NCBI RefSeq assembly: GCF_009707385.1
Contig: NZ_CP046115.1
Span: forward strand, 1,364,001 to 1,428,000
Direction: 5' to 3'
Length of the DNA stretch: 64,000 nt
From: Klebsiella oxytoca
GTDB lineage: Bacteria > Pseudomonadota > Gammaproteobacteria > Enterobacterales > Enterobacteriaceae
Every line of letters begins with the position of its first letter. The first letter of the stretch is position 1. Position numbers and translations under genes: made by a program. Positions 55,285 through 64,000 of the stretch are shown here, in pieces. The notes under the pieces were generated by a model, which worked only from the letters and a program-made list of their open reading frames with translations, did not search any database and had not been told where the DNA came from.

Positions 55285-56067
55285 TCAGATCTCAACGTCG
55301 CGGTTACAATCTTTCGAGTAAATATAGCTAAACGCTTCGCGCCCAACGCCGTATCCCGCCTGCAGTGAATAAGCGCCCATAAAGATATAGTCGCCTTTCT
55401 TCACCGGAACCCAGTTGTTGTCGAGGTTATAAACGCCCTGGCCGGAAAGAATATAGGCTCCGTGTTCCTGCACATGAGTTTCGATATAGCCGTGGCTGGC
55501 GCCTGGCTCGAAGGAGAGAATATGCATGTTCATATCGAAGCCCAGCTCTTTTGGCAGGAAATCAATCAGAATAACGTCTTCCATCCCCTCATAATGAATA
55601 CGCTCGAGCTGGCTGACGTTGCCGGTGACCAGATACGGCGTGTGGCCCTCTGCCGGAACATAGCGGCGCTTATAAAGGAATAATTGGCTGTCGCCTGAAT
55701 GGCTATTGGTGAAGATGACCTTCTCGCCCGGCGGGCAATAGATGTAGCCACCTTTGGTCAGCGGGAAGGTTTTGCCTTCCGCCTGGGCGATGATTTCACC
55801 CTCAATCACGTACAGGAAAGTCTCGATCCCGTCGCCGCCGAAGCCGCTCTGATTGCCGCCGTTTTCATGCAGCATTACCAGATAATCAACAAAAGTCGCG
55901 CCTAATTTCGGCGTCGACAGAATGGTTACATCGCAATTATCAAATCCCGGAATAATATTTTTGACCAGGCCGTCCGGCGTCAGCAGCGCGTAATTACCGT
56001 GGCGTACTATGGAACGGCTGGCCAGTAAATCGTCACGATAACCCACTACATTATTTAAATATCCCAT
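55285..56067 (-). CDS. allE: AllE (YlbA), (S)-ureidoglycine aminohydrolase
   Basis: Converts (S)-ureidoglycine to (S)-ureidoglycolate with release of ammonia. 260 residues (E. coli 261). Double-cupin, Mn-dependent: metal-site regions GGDGIETFLYVIEGE and FEPGASHGYIETHVQEHGAYILSGQGVYNLD, carrying the His/Glu ligand set in the second cupin. Last gene of allD-allC-allE; an ERIC element follows the stop directly. Confidence 0.95.
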   Translation of the reverse strand: MGYLNNVVGYRDDLLASRSIVRHGNYALLTPDGLVKNIIPGFDNCDVTILSTPKLGATFVDYLVMLHENGGNQSGFGGDGIETFLYVIEGEIIAQAEGKTFPLTKGGYIYCPPGEKVIFTNSHSGDSQLFLYKRRYVPAEGHTPYLVTGNVSQLERIHYEGMEDVILIDFLPKELGFDMNMHILSFEPGASHGYIETHVQEHGAYILSGQGVYNLDNNWVPVKKGDYIFMGAYSLQAGYGVGREAFSYIYSKDCNRDVEI

Positions 56068-56078
56068 TATCTTTTCCT

Positions 56079-57314
56079 TTATTCGGCCCAGGCTAGTTGG
56101 TGCAGCATTAATGCGAGCGTTTTTACGCCTTCCGCCAAATCTTCGATATGCGTACTCTCCGCCGGATTATGGCTAATACCTTTAATACTCGGCATAAAGA
56201 TCATGCAGGTCGGGAAGCAGGGGGCGAAAATCTGCGCGTCGTGTCCCGCGCCGCTGTGCATCACGCGGAAATTCACCTTCTCCTTTTGGCAAAGCGCGGT
56301 GAGCCGGGCCACCAGGGTTTTATCCATCGGTACCGGGGCTTCATCCATCCACAGGTCAATCTCAATACCAATCTCCATTTCCTGGCAGATCCGCCGCATA
56401 TCGGCTTCAATCATTTCAGTAAACGCAGTTAATTCAAAGGAATCGGTGTGGCGGCAGTCCATAGTAAAGACCGTTTTTCCCGGCACCACGTTGACGGTAT
56501 TCGGCTGCGGATCCACTTTACCGAAGGTGAGCACCAGCGGGTCGCCGTGAGCCTTCGCTTTGGCTATCGATTCGCAGCAGATGCGGCTAAAGGCGTGAAC
56601 GGTGTCGCGGCGGTAGCCCATTGGGGTGGTACCCGCATGGTTAGACTCGCCGTTAAGGGTGATGGTGTAGCGGCGCTGACCGACGATGGCGTTGACCACG
56701 CCAATGGACTGCTTGTTGGTTTCCAGCACGCGGCCCTGCTCGATATGCAGCTCAACGAAGGCTTTAATATCCCGGCGCGGAGCCAAAGGCGCTGCGGGCA
56801 GGCTGAAGCCGCACTGTTTCATGGCGTCGACAAACGCCACGCCTTTGGCGTCCTTAATCTCCCGCACGTCCGCCGGATTAGCGATGCCGACGATATTTTT
56901 GCTGCCCCAGAACACGTAAGGGAAGCGGCTACCTTCTTCCTCGGCTAACGCCAGCACTTCGACGGTACGCAGCGGATCGCCGTAGGTCTCTTTGAGCCAG
57001 CGAACCGCCAGCCACGCCGCCAGCGCGCCGAACTGGCCGTCAAGATTGCCGCCGTTGACGACGCTATCAATATGCGAACCGCTGAGGATAACCTCGTCAG
57101 GAAAGCGCGTGCCGGGCAGTCGGCCATAAAGATTACCGACTTCATCAAAGCGCGTTTGCAGGCCACTTTCGCTCATCTTTTGTTTGAACGCCTGCTGCGC
57201 CTGTAGCCATTCCGGCGAATAGAGCAGGCGGGTTATACCTCCGGTAGGGTCCGCACCGAAGGAGGAAAGCCAGGGCAATGTCTCTTCAATTGCCTGTCGA
57301 AAATAATTAGCCAT
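56079..57314 (-). CDS. allC: AllC, allantoate amidohydrolase
   Basis: Hydrolyses allantoate to ureidoglycine, ammonia and CO2. 411 residues from the ATG at 57314 (AGGAG 7 bases upstream; a TTG two codons earlier is rejected). M20 peptidase-like dimetal site: GSHIDSVVNGGNLDGQFG (His, Asp), LAEEEGSRFPYVFWGS (Glu pair), VELHIEQG (His), and C-terminal HSGAGHDAQIFAP. The lid-domain residues of GESNHAGTTPMGYRRD are kept. 21 bp separate it from allD. Confidence 0.96.
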   Translation of the reverse strand: MANYFRQAIEETLPWLSSFGADPTGGITRLLYSPEWLQAQQAFKQKMSESGLQTRFDEVGNLYGRLPGTRFPDEVILSGSHIDSVVNGGNLDGQFGALAAWLAVRWLKETYGDPLRTVEVLALAEEEGSRFPYVFWGSKNIVGIANPADVREIKDAKGVAFVDAMKQCGFSLPAAPLAPRRDIKAFVELHIEQGRVLETNKQSIGVVNAIVGQRRYTITLNGESNHAGTTPMGYRRDTVHAFSRICCESIAKAKAHGDPLVLTFGKVDPQPNTVNVVPGKTVFTMDCRHTDSFELTAFTEMIEADMRRICQEMEIGIEIDLWMDEAPVPMDKTLVARLTALCQKEKVNFRVMHSGAGHDAQIFAPCFPTCMIFMPSIKGISHNPAESTHIEDLAEGVKTLALMLHQLAWAE

Positions 57315-57335
57315 ACGCAACTCCTGTATCTTAAT

Positions 57336-58385
57336 TTATTGAGCAAAAGGGGAATTGGTCTCATAAGAGCGGTTGTATAAAGCGTCCGAAACCAGATAGT
57401 CGTAAATCTCATCAACGATCTCGATACCGTCGACGGCGCTGTTTTTCTCATTGATATCCAGATTCTGCCCAGGGTAATAAACCTGGTTAAACCCAGGGGC
57501 TGGCGTAATGGCGTTTAATTCGCGCATGGTGTCGCTGATATGCTGGCGGAATAACGCGCTGGAGGAGAAAAACTCCGGGTTGATAACGATATGCAGCTGC
57601 CCCAGATCGCGTCCCTGGCTCAGGTTGTCGTACATTGAGCTGACCTGGCGACCAAAGGGAAGATTGAGCAAAATGCCGGAGAGCACGTCGATCATCATCA
57701 TCAGGCCGTAGCCTTTCGGACCGGCTGCCGGCAGCAGAGCGTGGACGGCAAGCGGGTCGCTGGTCGGCGCGCCGTTTTTATCCACCGCCCAGCTATCGGG
57801 GATGGTTTCACGGCGCGAGCGGGCGTCGAGGATTTTCCCCCAGGCCTGCACGGTAGTGGCCATATCGAAGGTGATGATATCGTCGCCCTCGCCGGGGGCG
57901 GCAAAGGCCAACGGGTTGGTACCGTAATAGATTTCCGCGCCGCCAAAAGGTACCACCATCGGGTCTGACTGGCACAGCGAAAGCCCGATAAACCCGGCGC
58001 GGGCCGCTTGCTGGACAAAATAGGAGATTGCGCCGCTGTGCCCCATACGCCGAATGCCGACCACGGCCACGCCGTTTTCGCGAGCGATCTCAATTGCGTG
58101 TTCCATGCCCACTTTGGCGGCGACCTGACCGGCGGCGTTATCGGCATGCAAAATGCCGCTGCAGGGGCCGCTCTTTTCAAAGGTAAAGGTGGGGTTACGA
58201 TTGGTTCCGCCTTTTGAAATCCGCTCCGCATAATATTCAACGCGTACCGCGCCGTGCGAATGAATTCCCCTGGCATCGGCATAAACCAGCACATCGGCAA
58301 TAATATCCGCGTGATTACGAGTAAGCCCTGCTGTGTTCAGCTTATTGGCAATAAGCTGATGAAGTGTTTCCCGACTGACTTTCAT
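57336..58385 (-). CDS. allD: AllD, ureidoglycolate dehydrogenase
   Basis: Oxidises ureidoglycolate to oxalurate with NAD(P)+. 349 residues, E. coli length. Malate/L-lactate dehydrogenase 2 family, with GIHSHGAVRVEYYAERI near the N-terminus (catalytic His), VVGIRRMGHSGAISYFV, and GPKGYGLMMMIDVLSGIL in the C-terminal part. First gene of the minus-strand allD-allC-allE operon, divergent from fdrA. Confidence 0.96.
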   Translation of the reverse strand: MKVSRETLHQLIANKLNTAGLTRNHADIIADVLVYADARGIHSHGAVRVEYYAERISKGGTNRNPTFTFEKSGPCSGILHADNAAGQVAAKVGMEHAIEIARENGVAVVGIRRMGHSGAISYFVQQAARAGFIGLSLCQSDPMVVPFGGAEIYYGTNPLAFAAPGEGDDIITFDMATTVQAWGKILDARSRRETIPDSWAVDKNGAPTSDPLAVHALLPAAGPKGYGLMMMIDVLSGILLNLPFGRQVSSMYDNLSQGRDLGQLHIVINPEFFSSSALFRQHISDTMRELNAITPAPGFNQVYYPGQNLDINEKNSAVDGIEIVDEIYDYLVSDALYNRSYETNSPFAQ

Positions 58386-58599
58386 CTGTCTTCCTTTTAA
58401 CGACGGTGTAGAGCCTGACTGCCGATTAAAATACGGGGAAAATAAACTTAAATTGTGATCTGTATTGGTAAAAATAGTTAGTTAGATTTTATTTGATAAT
58501 CGCCGTGGGTTTATCAGACGAGAGCTTGTTAATCTATTCATTAAAAAAATTGGGCTAATTCCTTTAGCTTTATTTGAAAGCATTTTGTAATAATTTCCA

Positions 58600-58615
58600 T
58601 GTGATTCAGGTCACG
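58600..58615. promoter_or_regulatory. CRP-like site between allD and fdrA
   Basis: TGTGA-N6-TCACG, one mismatch from the CRP consensus TGTGA-N6-TCACA, in the 315-bp divergent region; 215 bp from the allD start and 86 bp from the fdrA start. Pattern match only. Confidence 0.6.
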
Positions 58616-58668
58616 CCGACAGTAATTTTATCCCGTTAGCCTGATTGCAGATTAACCATGCTCATTCA

Positions 58669-58685
58669 ATTGCAATGGGTGCAAT
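58669..58685. promoter_or_regulatory. Inverted repeat upstream of fdrA, candidate AllS site
   Basis: ATTGCA-ATGGG-TGCAAT, a perfect 6-bp inverted repeat with a 5-base spacer, 16 bp before the fdrA start. LysR-type activators bind such dyads, and AllS regulates the allD region in E. coli. No binding evidence; the position so near fdrA would also suit a repressor. Apart from this and the CRP-like site, the 315-bp gap is AT-rich and holds no supported gene. Confidence 0.4.
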
Positions 58686-58700
58686 TATTGGGGAGTTATT

Positions 58701-60368
58701 ATGATCCATGCCTTTATTAAAAAGGGCTGTTTTCAGGATTCAGTCAGTTTAATGATTATTTCACGTAAGCTGAGTGAGTCAGAAAATGTCGATGATGTTT
58801 CGGTCATGATGGGCACACCGGCAAATAAAGCGCTGCTGGAAACCACCGGTTTCTGGCACGACGATTTTACCACCGCCACGCCAAATGATATTTGCGTGGC
58901 GATTCGCACCGATTGCGCGGATGCGTCGGTGACGAAAATGATTATTGCCCGTCTGGATGAAGCATTATCCGCACTGGCGCAGGGGAGCGGGCAGAGTCAG
59001 AGCCTCAGCGTGGTTCGTCGCTGGCAAAGCGCGACGCAAAAATTGCCGCAGGCCAATATGACTTTAATTTCCGTTGCCGGAGAGTACGCCGCCGAGCTTG
59101 CCCACCAGGCGCTCAGTAGCGAGAAAAACGTCATGATCTTCTCCGACAACGTCATCCTGGAAGATGAAATCGCCCTGAAAACCCGCGCCCGTGACAAAGG
59201 ATTGCTGGTGATGGGGCCGGACTGCGGCACCGCCATGATCGCCGGTACCCCGCTGGCATTCGCCAACGTTACGCCAGACGGCAATATCAGTGTGATTGGC
59301 GCATCCGGGACCGGCATCCAGGAACTGGTCTCGCAAATTGTCCTCGGCGGCGAAGGGATCAGCCATGCGATTGGTCTCGGCGGACGAGACCTGAGCGCTG
59401 AAGTGGGCGGTATTAGCGCACAAACGGCGCTGGAAATGCTGACACAGGACGAGCAGAGCCAGGTGCTGGCCTTTGTTTCCAAACCGCCCGCCGAGGCGGT
59501 GCGCCTGAAGATAATCAGCGCCATGAAACGCAGTTGCAAGCCAGTGGTGGCACTATTTCTTGGCTATGCGCCAAAAAACATACGCGATGAAAACGTTTGG
59601 TTCGCCCGCACGCTTGATGAGGCCGGACGTCTGGCCTGCCTGCTGGCGCGGGTTACGCGTCAACAGCAAACCCTCACGGCGGTAGCGGGAACGCAGATTC
59701 GCGGCCTGTACACCGGCGGCACGCTGGCTGCGGAATCCGCCGGGCTGCTGGCTGAGCGCCTGAACATCACTCCCGATGAACATCATCCGCAGGGCATGAT
59801 GCTCAACGCTCAGGGTCACCAGGTCGTCGACCTCGGCGATGATTTTTACACCGTAGGGCGCCCGCATCCGATGATCGATCCCTCCTTGCGCAACCAGCTG
59901 ATTGCCGAACTGGGCGAACAAACTCAGGTGGGCGTACTGCTGCTGGATGTGGTGATTGGCTACGGCGCAACCGCCGATCCTGCCGGGTCGCTGGTGACGG
60001 CATGCCAGCAGGCCTGGGCGCTCAGGGGCGATAGCCATCCGCTGCATATTATCGCCACGATAACCGGCACCGAAACCGACCCGCAGTGCCGTTCCCGCCA
60101 GATAGCCGCTCTGGAAGATGCGGGGATTATAGTGGTCGACAGCCTCCCGGAAGCCACTCTACTGGCGGCAGCGCTGATTAACCCACCGCAAATGGCTGAA
60201 CTGGCCCCGCGCGCCAGCCTGCTGGACGGCGTGGCGGTGATTAACGCTGGCCTGCGCAGCTTCGCGCTTGATTTACAGTCCGCCGGAACGCCGGTTGTTC
60301 ACTATCAGTGGGCGCCGATCGCTGGGGGAAATAAGAAACTGGCTCATTTATTAGAACGTTTGCAATAA
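58701..60368 (+). CDS. fdrA: FdrA (AllF), oxamate carbamoyltransferase component
   Basis: 555 residues, as in E. coli. Succinyl-CoA-synthetase-like fold in two units: the first near residues 175-290 with GPDCGTAMIAGTPLAFANV and GASGTGIQELVSQIVLGGEGISHAIGLGGRDL (CoA-ligase phosphohistidine-type segment), the second in the C-terminal part with LLDVVIGYGATADPAGSL. FdrA, YlbE and YlbF together make oxamate carbamoyltransferase, cleaving oxalurate with phosphate to oxamate and carbamoyl phosphate. Start of a four-gene operon. Confidence 0.94.
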   Translation: MIHAFIKKGCFQDSVSLMIISRKLSESENVDDVSVMMGTPANKALLETTGFWHDDFTTATPNDICVAIRTDCADASVTKMIIARLDEALSALAQGSGQSQSLSVVRRWQSATQKLPQANMTLISVAGEYAAELAHQALSSEKNVMIFSDNVILEDEIALKTRARDKGLLVMGPDCGTAMIAGTPLAFANVTPDGNISVIGASGTGIQELVSQIVLGGEGISHAIGLGGRDLSAEVGGISAQTALEMLTQDEQSQVLAFVSKPPAEAVRLKIISAMKRSCKPVVALFLGYAPKNIRDENVWFARTLDEAGRLACLLARVTRQQQTLTAVAGTQIRGLYTGGTLAAESAGLLAERLNITPDEHHPQGMMLNAQGHQVVDLGDDFYTVGRPHPMIDPSLRNQLIAELGEQTQVGVLLLDVVIGYGATADPAGSLVTACQQAWALRGDSHPLHIIATITGTETDPQCRSRQIAALEDAGIIVVDSLPEATLLAAALINPPQMAELAPRASLLDGVAVINAGLRSFALDLQSAGTPVVHYQWAPIAGGNKKLAHLLERLQ

Positions 60369-60377
60369 GAGGTCTCT

Positions 60378-61637
60378 ATGTTTACATCAGTGGCGCAGGC
60401 CAACGACGCAGTAATAGAACGAATTCGTAATGCACGTCCGCACTGGCTGGATGTGAAGCCGGCGGGTTCTTTAATTGCGGCGCTGAATCAGAATAAAACG
60501 TTGCTCCACGCCGGGCCGCCGATGCGCTGGCAGGAGATGACTGGTCCCATGAAAGGGGCCTGTATTGGCGCATGCCTGTTCGAAGGTTGGGCGGCGGATG
60601 AAAAAACGGCCCATGCGATGCTGGAAGGCGGCGACATTACCTTTATTCCCTGCCACCACGTTAACGCCGTAGGGCCTATGGGCGGGATTACTTCGCCGAA
60701 CATGCCGATGCTGGTGGTGGAGAACGTCGCCGAAGGCAACCGCGCGTATTGCAACCTGAATGAAGGGATTGGCAAGGTGATGCGTTTCGGCGCCTACGGC
60801 GAAGACGTGCAGCAGCGCCTGCGCTGGATGCGCGATGTGCTGATGCCGGTTCTTAGCGCGGCGCTGAAGCAGATGGAGCGCGGTATTGACCTGACCGCGA
60901 TGATGGCGCAGGGCATTACCATGGGCGATGAATTCCACCAGCGTAATATCGCCACCTCCGCGCTGCTGATGCGCACGCTGGCGCCGCATCTGGCGCGCCT
61001 CAATCACGACAAACAGCAGATCGCCGAAGTGATGGATTTTCTTGCCATCACCGATCAGTTCTTCCTCAACCTGGCGATGGCTTATTGTAAATCAGCGATG
61101 GACGCCGGAGCGCAGATCCGTGCGGGCAGTATCGTCACCGCAATGACCCGCAACGGCGACATGTTCGGCATTCGCGTCAGCGGGCTGGGCGAGCGCTGGT
61201 TTACCGCGCCGGTCAATACGCCGCAGGGGCTGTTCTTCACCGGTTTCTCGCAAGAGCAGGCCAACCCGGATATGGGCGATAGCGCGATTACCGAAACCTT
61301 CGGTATTGGCGGCGCGGCGATGATCGCGGCCCCAGGCGTGACGCGTTTTGTCGGCGCGGGCGGAATGGACGCGGCGAAATCCGTTTCCGAAGAGATGGCG
61401 GAAATCTTCCTTGAGCGCAATATGCAGCTGCAAATTCCGGGCTGGGATTTCCAGGGGGCTTGTCTGGGGCTGGATATTCGCCGGGTGGTTGAAACCGGCA
61501 TTACTCCGCTGATCAACACTGGGATCGCTCACAAAGAGGCGGGGATCGGCCAGATTGGCGCCGGGACCGTCAGAGCGCCGCTGGCCTGTTTCGAACTGGC
61601 GCTGGAAGCGCTGGCGGACGAGCTGGGCGTGAACTGA
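60378..61637 (+). CDS. ylbE: YlbE (AllG), DUF1116 oxamate carbamoyltransferase component
   Basis: 419 residues, uninterrupted, whereas the reference E. coli K-12 copy is generally annotated as broken. DUF1116 signatures: PMKGACIGACLFEGWA, FIPCHHVNAVGPMGGITSPNMPMLVVEN, and DSAITETFGIGGAAMIAAPGVTRFVGAGGM. It starts 9 bp after fdrA, so it should be co-translated. Confidence 0.92.
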   Translation: MFTSVAQANDAVIERIRNARPHWLDVKPAGSLIAALNQNKTLLHAGPPMRWQEMTGPMKGACIGACLFEGWAADEKTAHAMLEGGDITFIPCHHVNAVGPMGGITSPNMPMLVVENVAEGNRAYCNLNEGIGKVMRFGAYGEDVQQRLRWMRDVLMPVLSAALKQMERGIDLTAMMAQGITMGDEFHQRNIATSALLMRTLAPHLARLNHDKQQIAEVMDFLAITDQFFLNLAMAYCKSAMDAGAQIRAGSIVTAMTRNGDMFGIRVSGLGERWFTAPVNTPQGLFFTGFSQEQANPDMGDSAITETFGIGGAAMIAAPGVTRFVGAGGMDAAKSVSEEMAEIFLERNMQLQIPGWDFQGACLGLDIRRVVETGITPLINTGIAHKEAGIGQIGAGTVRAPLACFELALEALADELGVN

Positions 61638-61646
61638 GGAGGCGCG

Positions 61647-62450
61647 ATGGAGACGATTCATCCGCTGATAGGCAGCATTGATGCGCCGGATCATCGCCAA
61701 CCCTGGCGAACCGGCGGCCTCTGGCAGCGCACTATCAATCTCTATGTTGAAGGCGGCGCGCTGCTGACGCTTCATCATCGGGGGCAGGGGATTAGCCCCG
61801 GCGGATGGGTATTACGCCATCGCGATTTTATCCGCTTACATGCGGCGCTGCGGGCGGGGGCTTTACCGCGAGCGCGCGATAACGGTATTCAGATCGGTGA
61901 CCTGTTGCTGTCGCCACCGTGCCGGCGCTGCTCCCTGCGGCTGCGTTATCAGCCTGATGGCGCTTATCTGCCGATAGCGCTGGTGAATCGCCCAGAGGAG
62001 ACCGGGCTATTCGGGCCGCTGTCGCAGGCTATCGAGCTGCCACAGCATTCCGAGCTGCGGCAGCTTCGCCACTGTTTTGCCTCCGCGCTGGCCGGCAGCG
62101 CTGTCGACTGGCGGCTGTGGCTGGGTAAGGGGCCGGGCCTGACGCCGAGCCTGGACGACATGCTGATCGGCATGATGCTGGCGGCGTGGTGTGCGGGGCA
62201 AATGTCCCGCCACGGCGGGCAAACTTTCTTTCGCGCTTCCGGCGATCTGCACGCCGCCACGACGCAGGTGAGCGTCAACTATCTACGCTATGCCAGCGAG
62301 GGGCGCTTCGCCTCGCCGCTTATGCATTTTGTTCAGGCGCTTCAAACCAGGCGACGTATTGAACCCGCCGTTGATGCTTTGCTGGCGATGGGGCACACCT
62401 CCGGCGCCGACACGCTTCTGGGATTCTGGTTGGCGCAACATCTTATTTAA
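61647..62450 (+). CDS. ylbF: YlbF (AllH), DUF2877 oxamate carbamoyltransferase component
   Basis: 267 residues (E. coli 271). DUF2877 C-terminal block GLTPSLDDMLIGMMLAAWC plus TTQVSVNYLRYASEGRF. It follows ylbE by 9 bp, with GGAGGCG as ribosome-binding site, and is required with FdrA and YlbE in E. coli for oxamate carbamoyltransferase activity. Confidence 0.92.
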   Translation: METIHPLIGSIDAPDHRQPWRTGGLWQRTINLYVEGGALLTLHHRGQGISPGGWVLRHRDFIRLHAALRAGALPRARDNGIQIGDLLLSPPCRRCSLRLRYQPDGAYLPIALVNRPEETGLFGPLSQAIELPQHSELRQLRHCFASALAGSAVDWRLWLGKGPGLTPSLDDMLIGMMLAAWCAGQMSRHGGQTFFRASGDLHAATTQVSVNYLRYASEGRFASPLMHFVQALQTRRRIEPAVDALLAMGHTSGADTLLGFWLAQHLI

Positions 62451-62459
62451 GGACTTTTT

Positions 62460-63353
62460 ATGAAAACGCTGGTTGTTGCCCTTGGCGGCAACGCTTTATT
62501 GCAGCGCGGGGAAGCGCTGACCGTAGAAAATCAGTACCGCAATATCGATAGCGCGGTTCCCGCGCTGGCGCGTCTGGCGCAGAAGTATCGGTTGGCCATT
62601 GTGCACGGCAACGGGCCGCAGGTGGGGCTGCTGGCGCTGCAAAATCTGGCCTACGGCGACGTTGAACCTTATCCGCTGGACGTGCTGGTGGCGGAGAGCC
62701 AGGGCATGATTGGCTATATGCTGGCCCAGCGTCTGGCGCAGGAGTCACAGATGCCGCCGGTATCGACGGTGATGACGCGCATTGCGGTGGCGTCGAACGA
62801 CCCGGCTTTTTCATCCCCGGAGAAGTTTATTGGCCCGGTTTACGATCCGGAGCTACAGGTACAGCTGGAGGCGGAGTACGGCTGGACGATGAAGCGCGAT
62901 GGCAAGTACCTGCGCCGGGTGGTTCCCTCGCCGGCGCCGGTAAGGATTGAAGAGAGCGAGTCGATTGAGCGCTTGCTGGGCGAGGGGCACGCGGTGATAT
63001 GCTGCGGTGGCGGCGGGATCCCAGTGCTGGAATGCGGGCGCGGCGCGGAGGCGGTGATTGATAAAGACCTCGCCGCCGCGTTGCTGGCTGAGCAGATTGA
63101 TGCCGATGGTCTGGTGATCCTGACCGACGCGGATGCGGTATATGAACATTGGGGTACCCCGATGCAGCGACCGATCCGCGAAGCGACGCCGGAAGAGCTG
63201 GCGCCTTTTGCCCGTGACGACGGCGCGATGGGACCGAAAATCGCGGCGGTAAGCGGTTACGTGCGCCGCCGGGGCAAGCGAGCATGGATTGGCGCACTGT
63301 CGCGCATCGATGATACCCTCGCCGGGCTGGCGGGAACCTGCATTAAGCCCTGA
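62460..63353 (+). CDS. ybcF: YbcF (AllK), carbamate kinase
   Basis: 297 residues. Makes ATP from carbamoyl phosphate and ADP, releasing ammonia and CO2, the energy-yielding end of oxalurate fermentation. Amino-acid-kinase fold: VVALGGNALLQRGE, AIVHGNGPQVGLLALQN, VICCGGGGIPVLE, VIDKDLAAALLAEQIDADGLVILTDADAVY, and GAMGPKIAAVSGYV. Nine bp after ylbF; last gene of the operon. Confidence 0.95.
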   Translation: MKTLVVALGGNALLQRGEALTVENQYRNIDSAVPALARLAQKYRLAIVHGNGPQVGLLALQNLAYGDVEPYPLDVLVAESQGMIGYMLAQRLAQESQMPPVSTVMTRIAVASNDPAFSSPEKFIGPVYDPELQVQLEAEYGWTMKRDGKYLRRVVPSPAPVRIEESESIERLLGEGHAVICCGGGGIPVLECGRGAEAVIDKDLAAALLAEQIDADGLVILTDADAVYEHWGTPMQRPIREATPEELAPFARDDGAMGPKIAAVSGYVRRRGKRAWIGALSRIDDTLAGLAGTCIKP

Positions 63354-63406
63354 TGCACAGGTGAAATCAAGCGGCGAAGCAGACTCTGAAATATCGTGCG
63401 CTTTTT

Positions 63407-63536
63407 CCCCGGGGGCGGCGCAGAGCGCCTTGCCCGGGCTACGGGGTCTTGCGGTTTGCGGATTTGGTCGAATGGCTACGGGGCGAATGATTGGGTCTGG
63501 TAGCCCGGCTAAGGCGCAGCGCGCCGCAAGCCGGGA
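63407..63536. repeat. REP pair between ybcF and purK
   Basis: CCCCGGGGGCGGCGCAGAGC...TTGCCCGGGCTACG (63407-63442) and TAGCCCGGCTAAGGCGCAGC...GCAAGCCGGG (63501-63535), in opposite orientation between the convergent stops of ybcF and purK. Confidence 0.8.
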
Positions 63537-63551
63537 TTGCGGGAAGCAGGA

Positions 63552-64000
63552 TTACGCCAGCTGCGCCTGCGCCCAGAAGATACCGCTGGTGTATTCCGCC
63601 GGCAGCAGCGGCTTCAACGCTTCCAGCGTCGCGCTCAGGCGGTCGGTATCGCTGTCGGTCAGGTTCAGGTGCCCGACTTTACGCCCCGGACGCACCTCTT
63701 TGTCGTACCAGTGCAGATGCACCAGCGGCAGCTTCAACCAGTCATAGTTGAGATCGGTACCGATAAGGTTGATCATCACCGACGGGCTGTTCACCACCGG
63801 CGGCGGTAGCGGCAGGCCGGTAATCGCCCGCAGATGCAGCTCAAACTGGCTAATTGACGCGCCGTTCTGCGTCCAGTGGCCGCTGTTGTGCACGCGCGGC
63901 GCCAGTTCATTAATTAGCAATCCATCGGCGGTAACGAAGCACTCCATCGCCATCACGCCAACGTAGTTAAGTTCGCTCATAATTGCCGACAGCATCTGCT
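63552..64000 (-). CDS. purK: PurK, N5-carboxyaminoimidazole ribonucleotide synthase (C-terminal part, truncated by window edge)
   Basis: ATP-grasp enzyme of purine synthesis that makes N5-CAIR from AIR, bicarbonate and ATP. Only about the last 149 codons are present. Recognisable by GVMAMECFVTADGLLINELAPRVHNSGHWTQNGAS, the ATP-grasp metal/ATP-site segment (Glu and Asn ligands), and by SQFELHLRAITGLPLPPP. The gene continues beyond 64000. In enterobacteria it is downstream of purE. Confidence 0.97.
   Translation of the reverse strand, partial: QMLSAIMSELNYVGVMAMECFVTADGLLINELAPRVHNSGHWTQNGASISQFELHLRAITGLPLPPPVVNSPSVMINLIGTDLNYDWLKLPLVHLHWYDKEVRPGRKVGHLNLTDSDTDRLSATLEALKPLLPAEYTSGIFWAQAQLA

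Overview
The window is a stretch of enterobacterial core chromosome. Gene content and order follow the Escherichia coli acrB-to-purK interval almost exactly, but several differences (an Rpn nuclease gene after mscK, a DUF3142/TPR pair after cueR, a porin and YdhR-like pair where E. coli has rhsD, an extra MFS gene in the allantoin cluster, frequent REP/BIME and ERIC repeats) point to the Klebsiella/Raoultella/Enterobacter side of the Enterobacteriaceae. The species cannot be fixed from the sequence alone. There is no prophage, IS element, CRISPR array, rRNA or tRNA.

Layout. 1-2.4 kb: the AcrAB efflux operon (acrB cut by the window edge) and its divergent repressor acrR, with a 24-bp AcrR operator between them. 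2.6-8.1 kb: mechanosensitive channel mscK, an Rpn-family nuclease gene that seems to carry an internal in-frame gene, ybaM, priC and ybaN. 8.2-17.2 kb: a housekeeping run (apt, dnaX with its gamma frameshift signal, ybaB-recR, htpG behind a sigma-32 promoter, adk, hemH, gsk). 17.2-23.9 kb: ybaL, fsr, ushA, ybaK, the small RNA ChiX, and ybaP. 23.9-27 kb: copper export, copA (with a CopA(Z) frameshift site) divergent from its regulator cueR. 27-29.8 kb: two overlapping genes for secreted proteins of unknown function. 29.8-38.4 kb: ybbJ-qmcA, fetAB, cnoX, ybbO, tesA, ybbA-ybbP. 38.4-41.6 kb: a tandem BIME, a YdhR-like protein, a porin and selU.

41.7-63.4 kb is a complete allantoin/glyoxylate catabolic cluster. 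AllP and possibly YbbY and an MFS protein import substrate. AllB makes allantoate, AllC and AllE lead to ureidoglycolate, and AllA splits this to glyoxylate and urea or AllD oxidises it to oxalurate. Gcl, Hyi, GlxR and GlxK carry glyoxylate to phosphoglycerate. FdrA-YlbE-YlbF (oxamate carbamoyltransferase) and YbcF (carbamate kinase) recover ATP from oxalurate. AllR operators sit in the allA and gcl promoters. The allD/fdrA divergent region carries a CRP-like site and an inverted repeat that could bind AllS. The window ends inside purK.

The points most worth following are the internal RBS and start in the Rpn gene, the DUF3142/TPR secreted pair, a 37-codon ORF overlapping the start of allB, the terminator just before the extra MFS gene, and an enlarged ERIC element built of consecutive hairpins.
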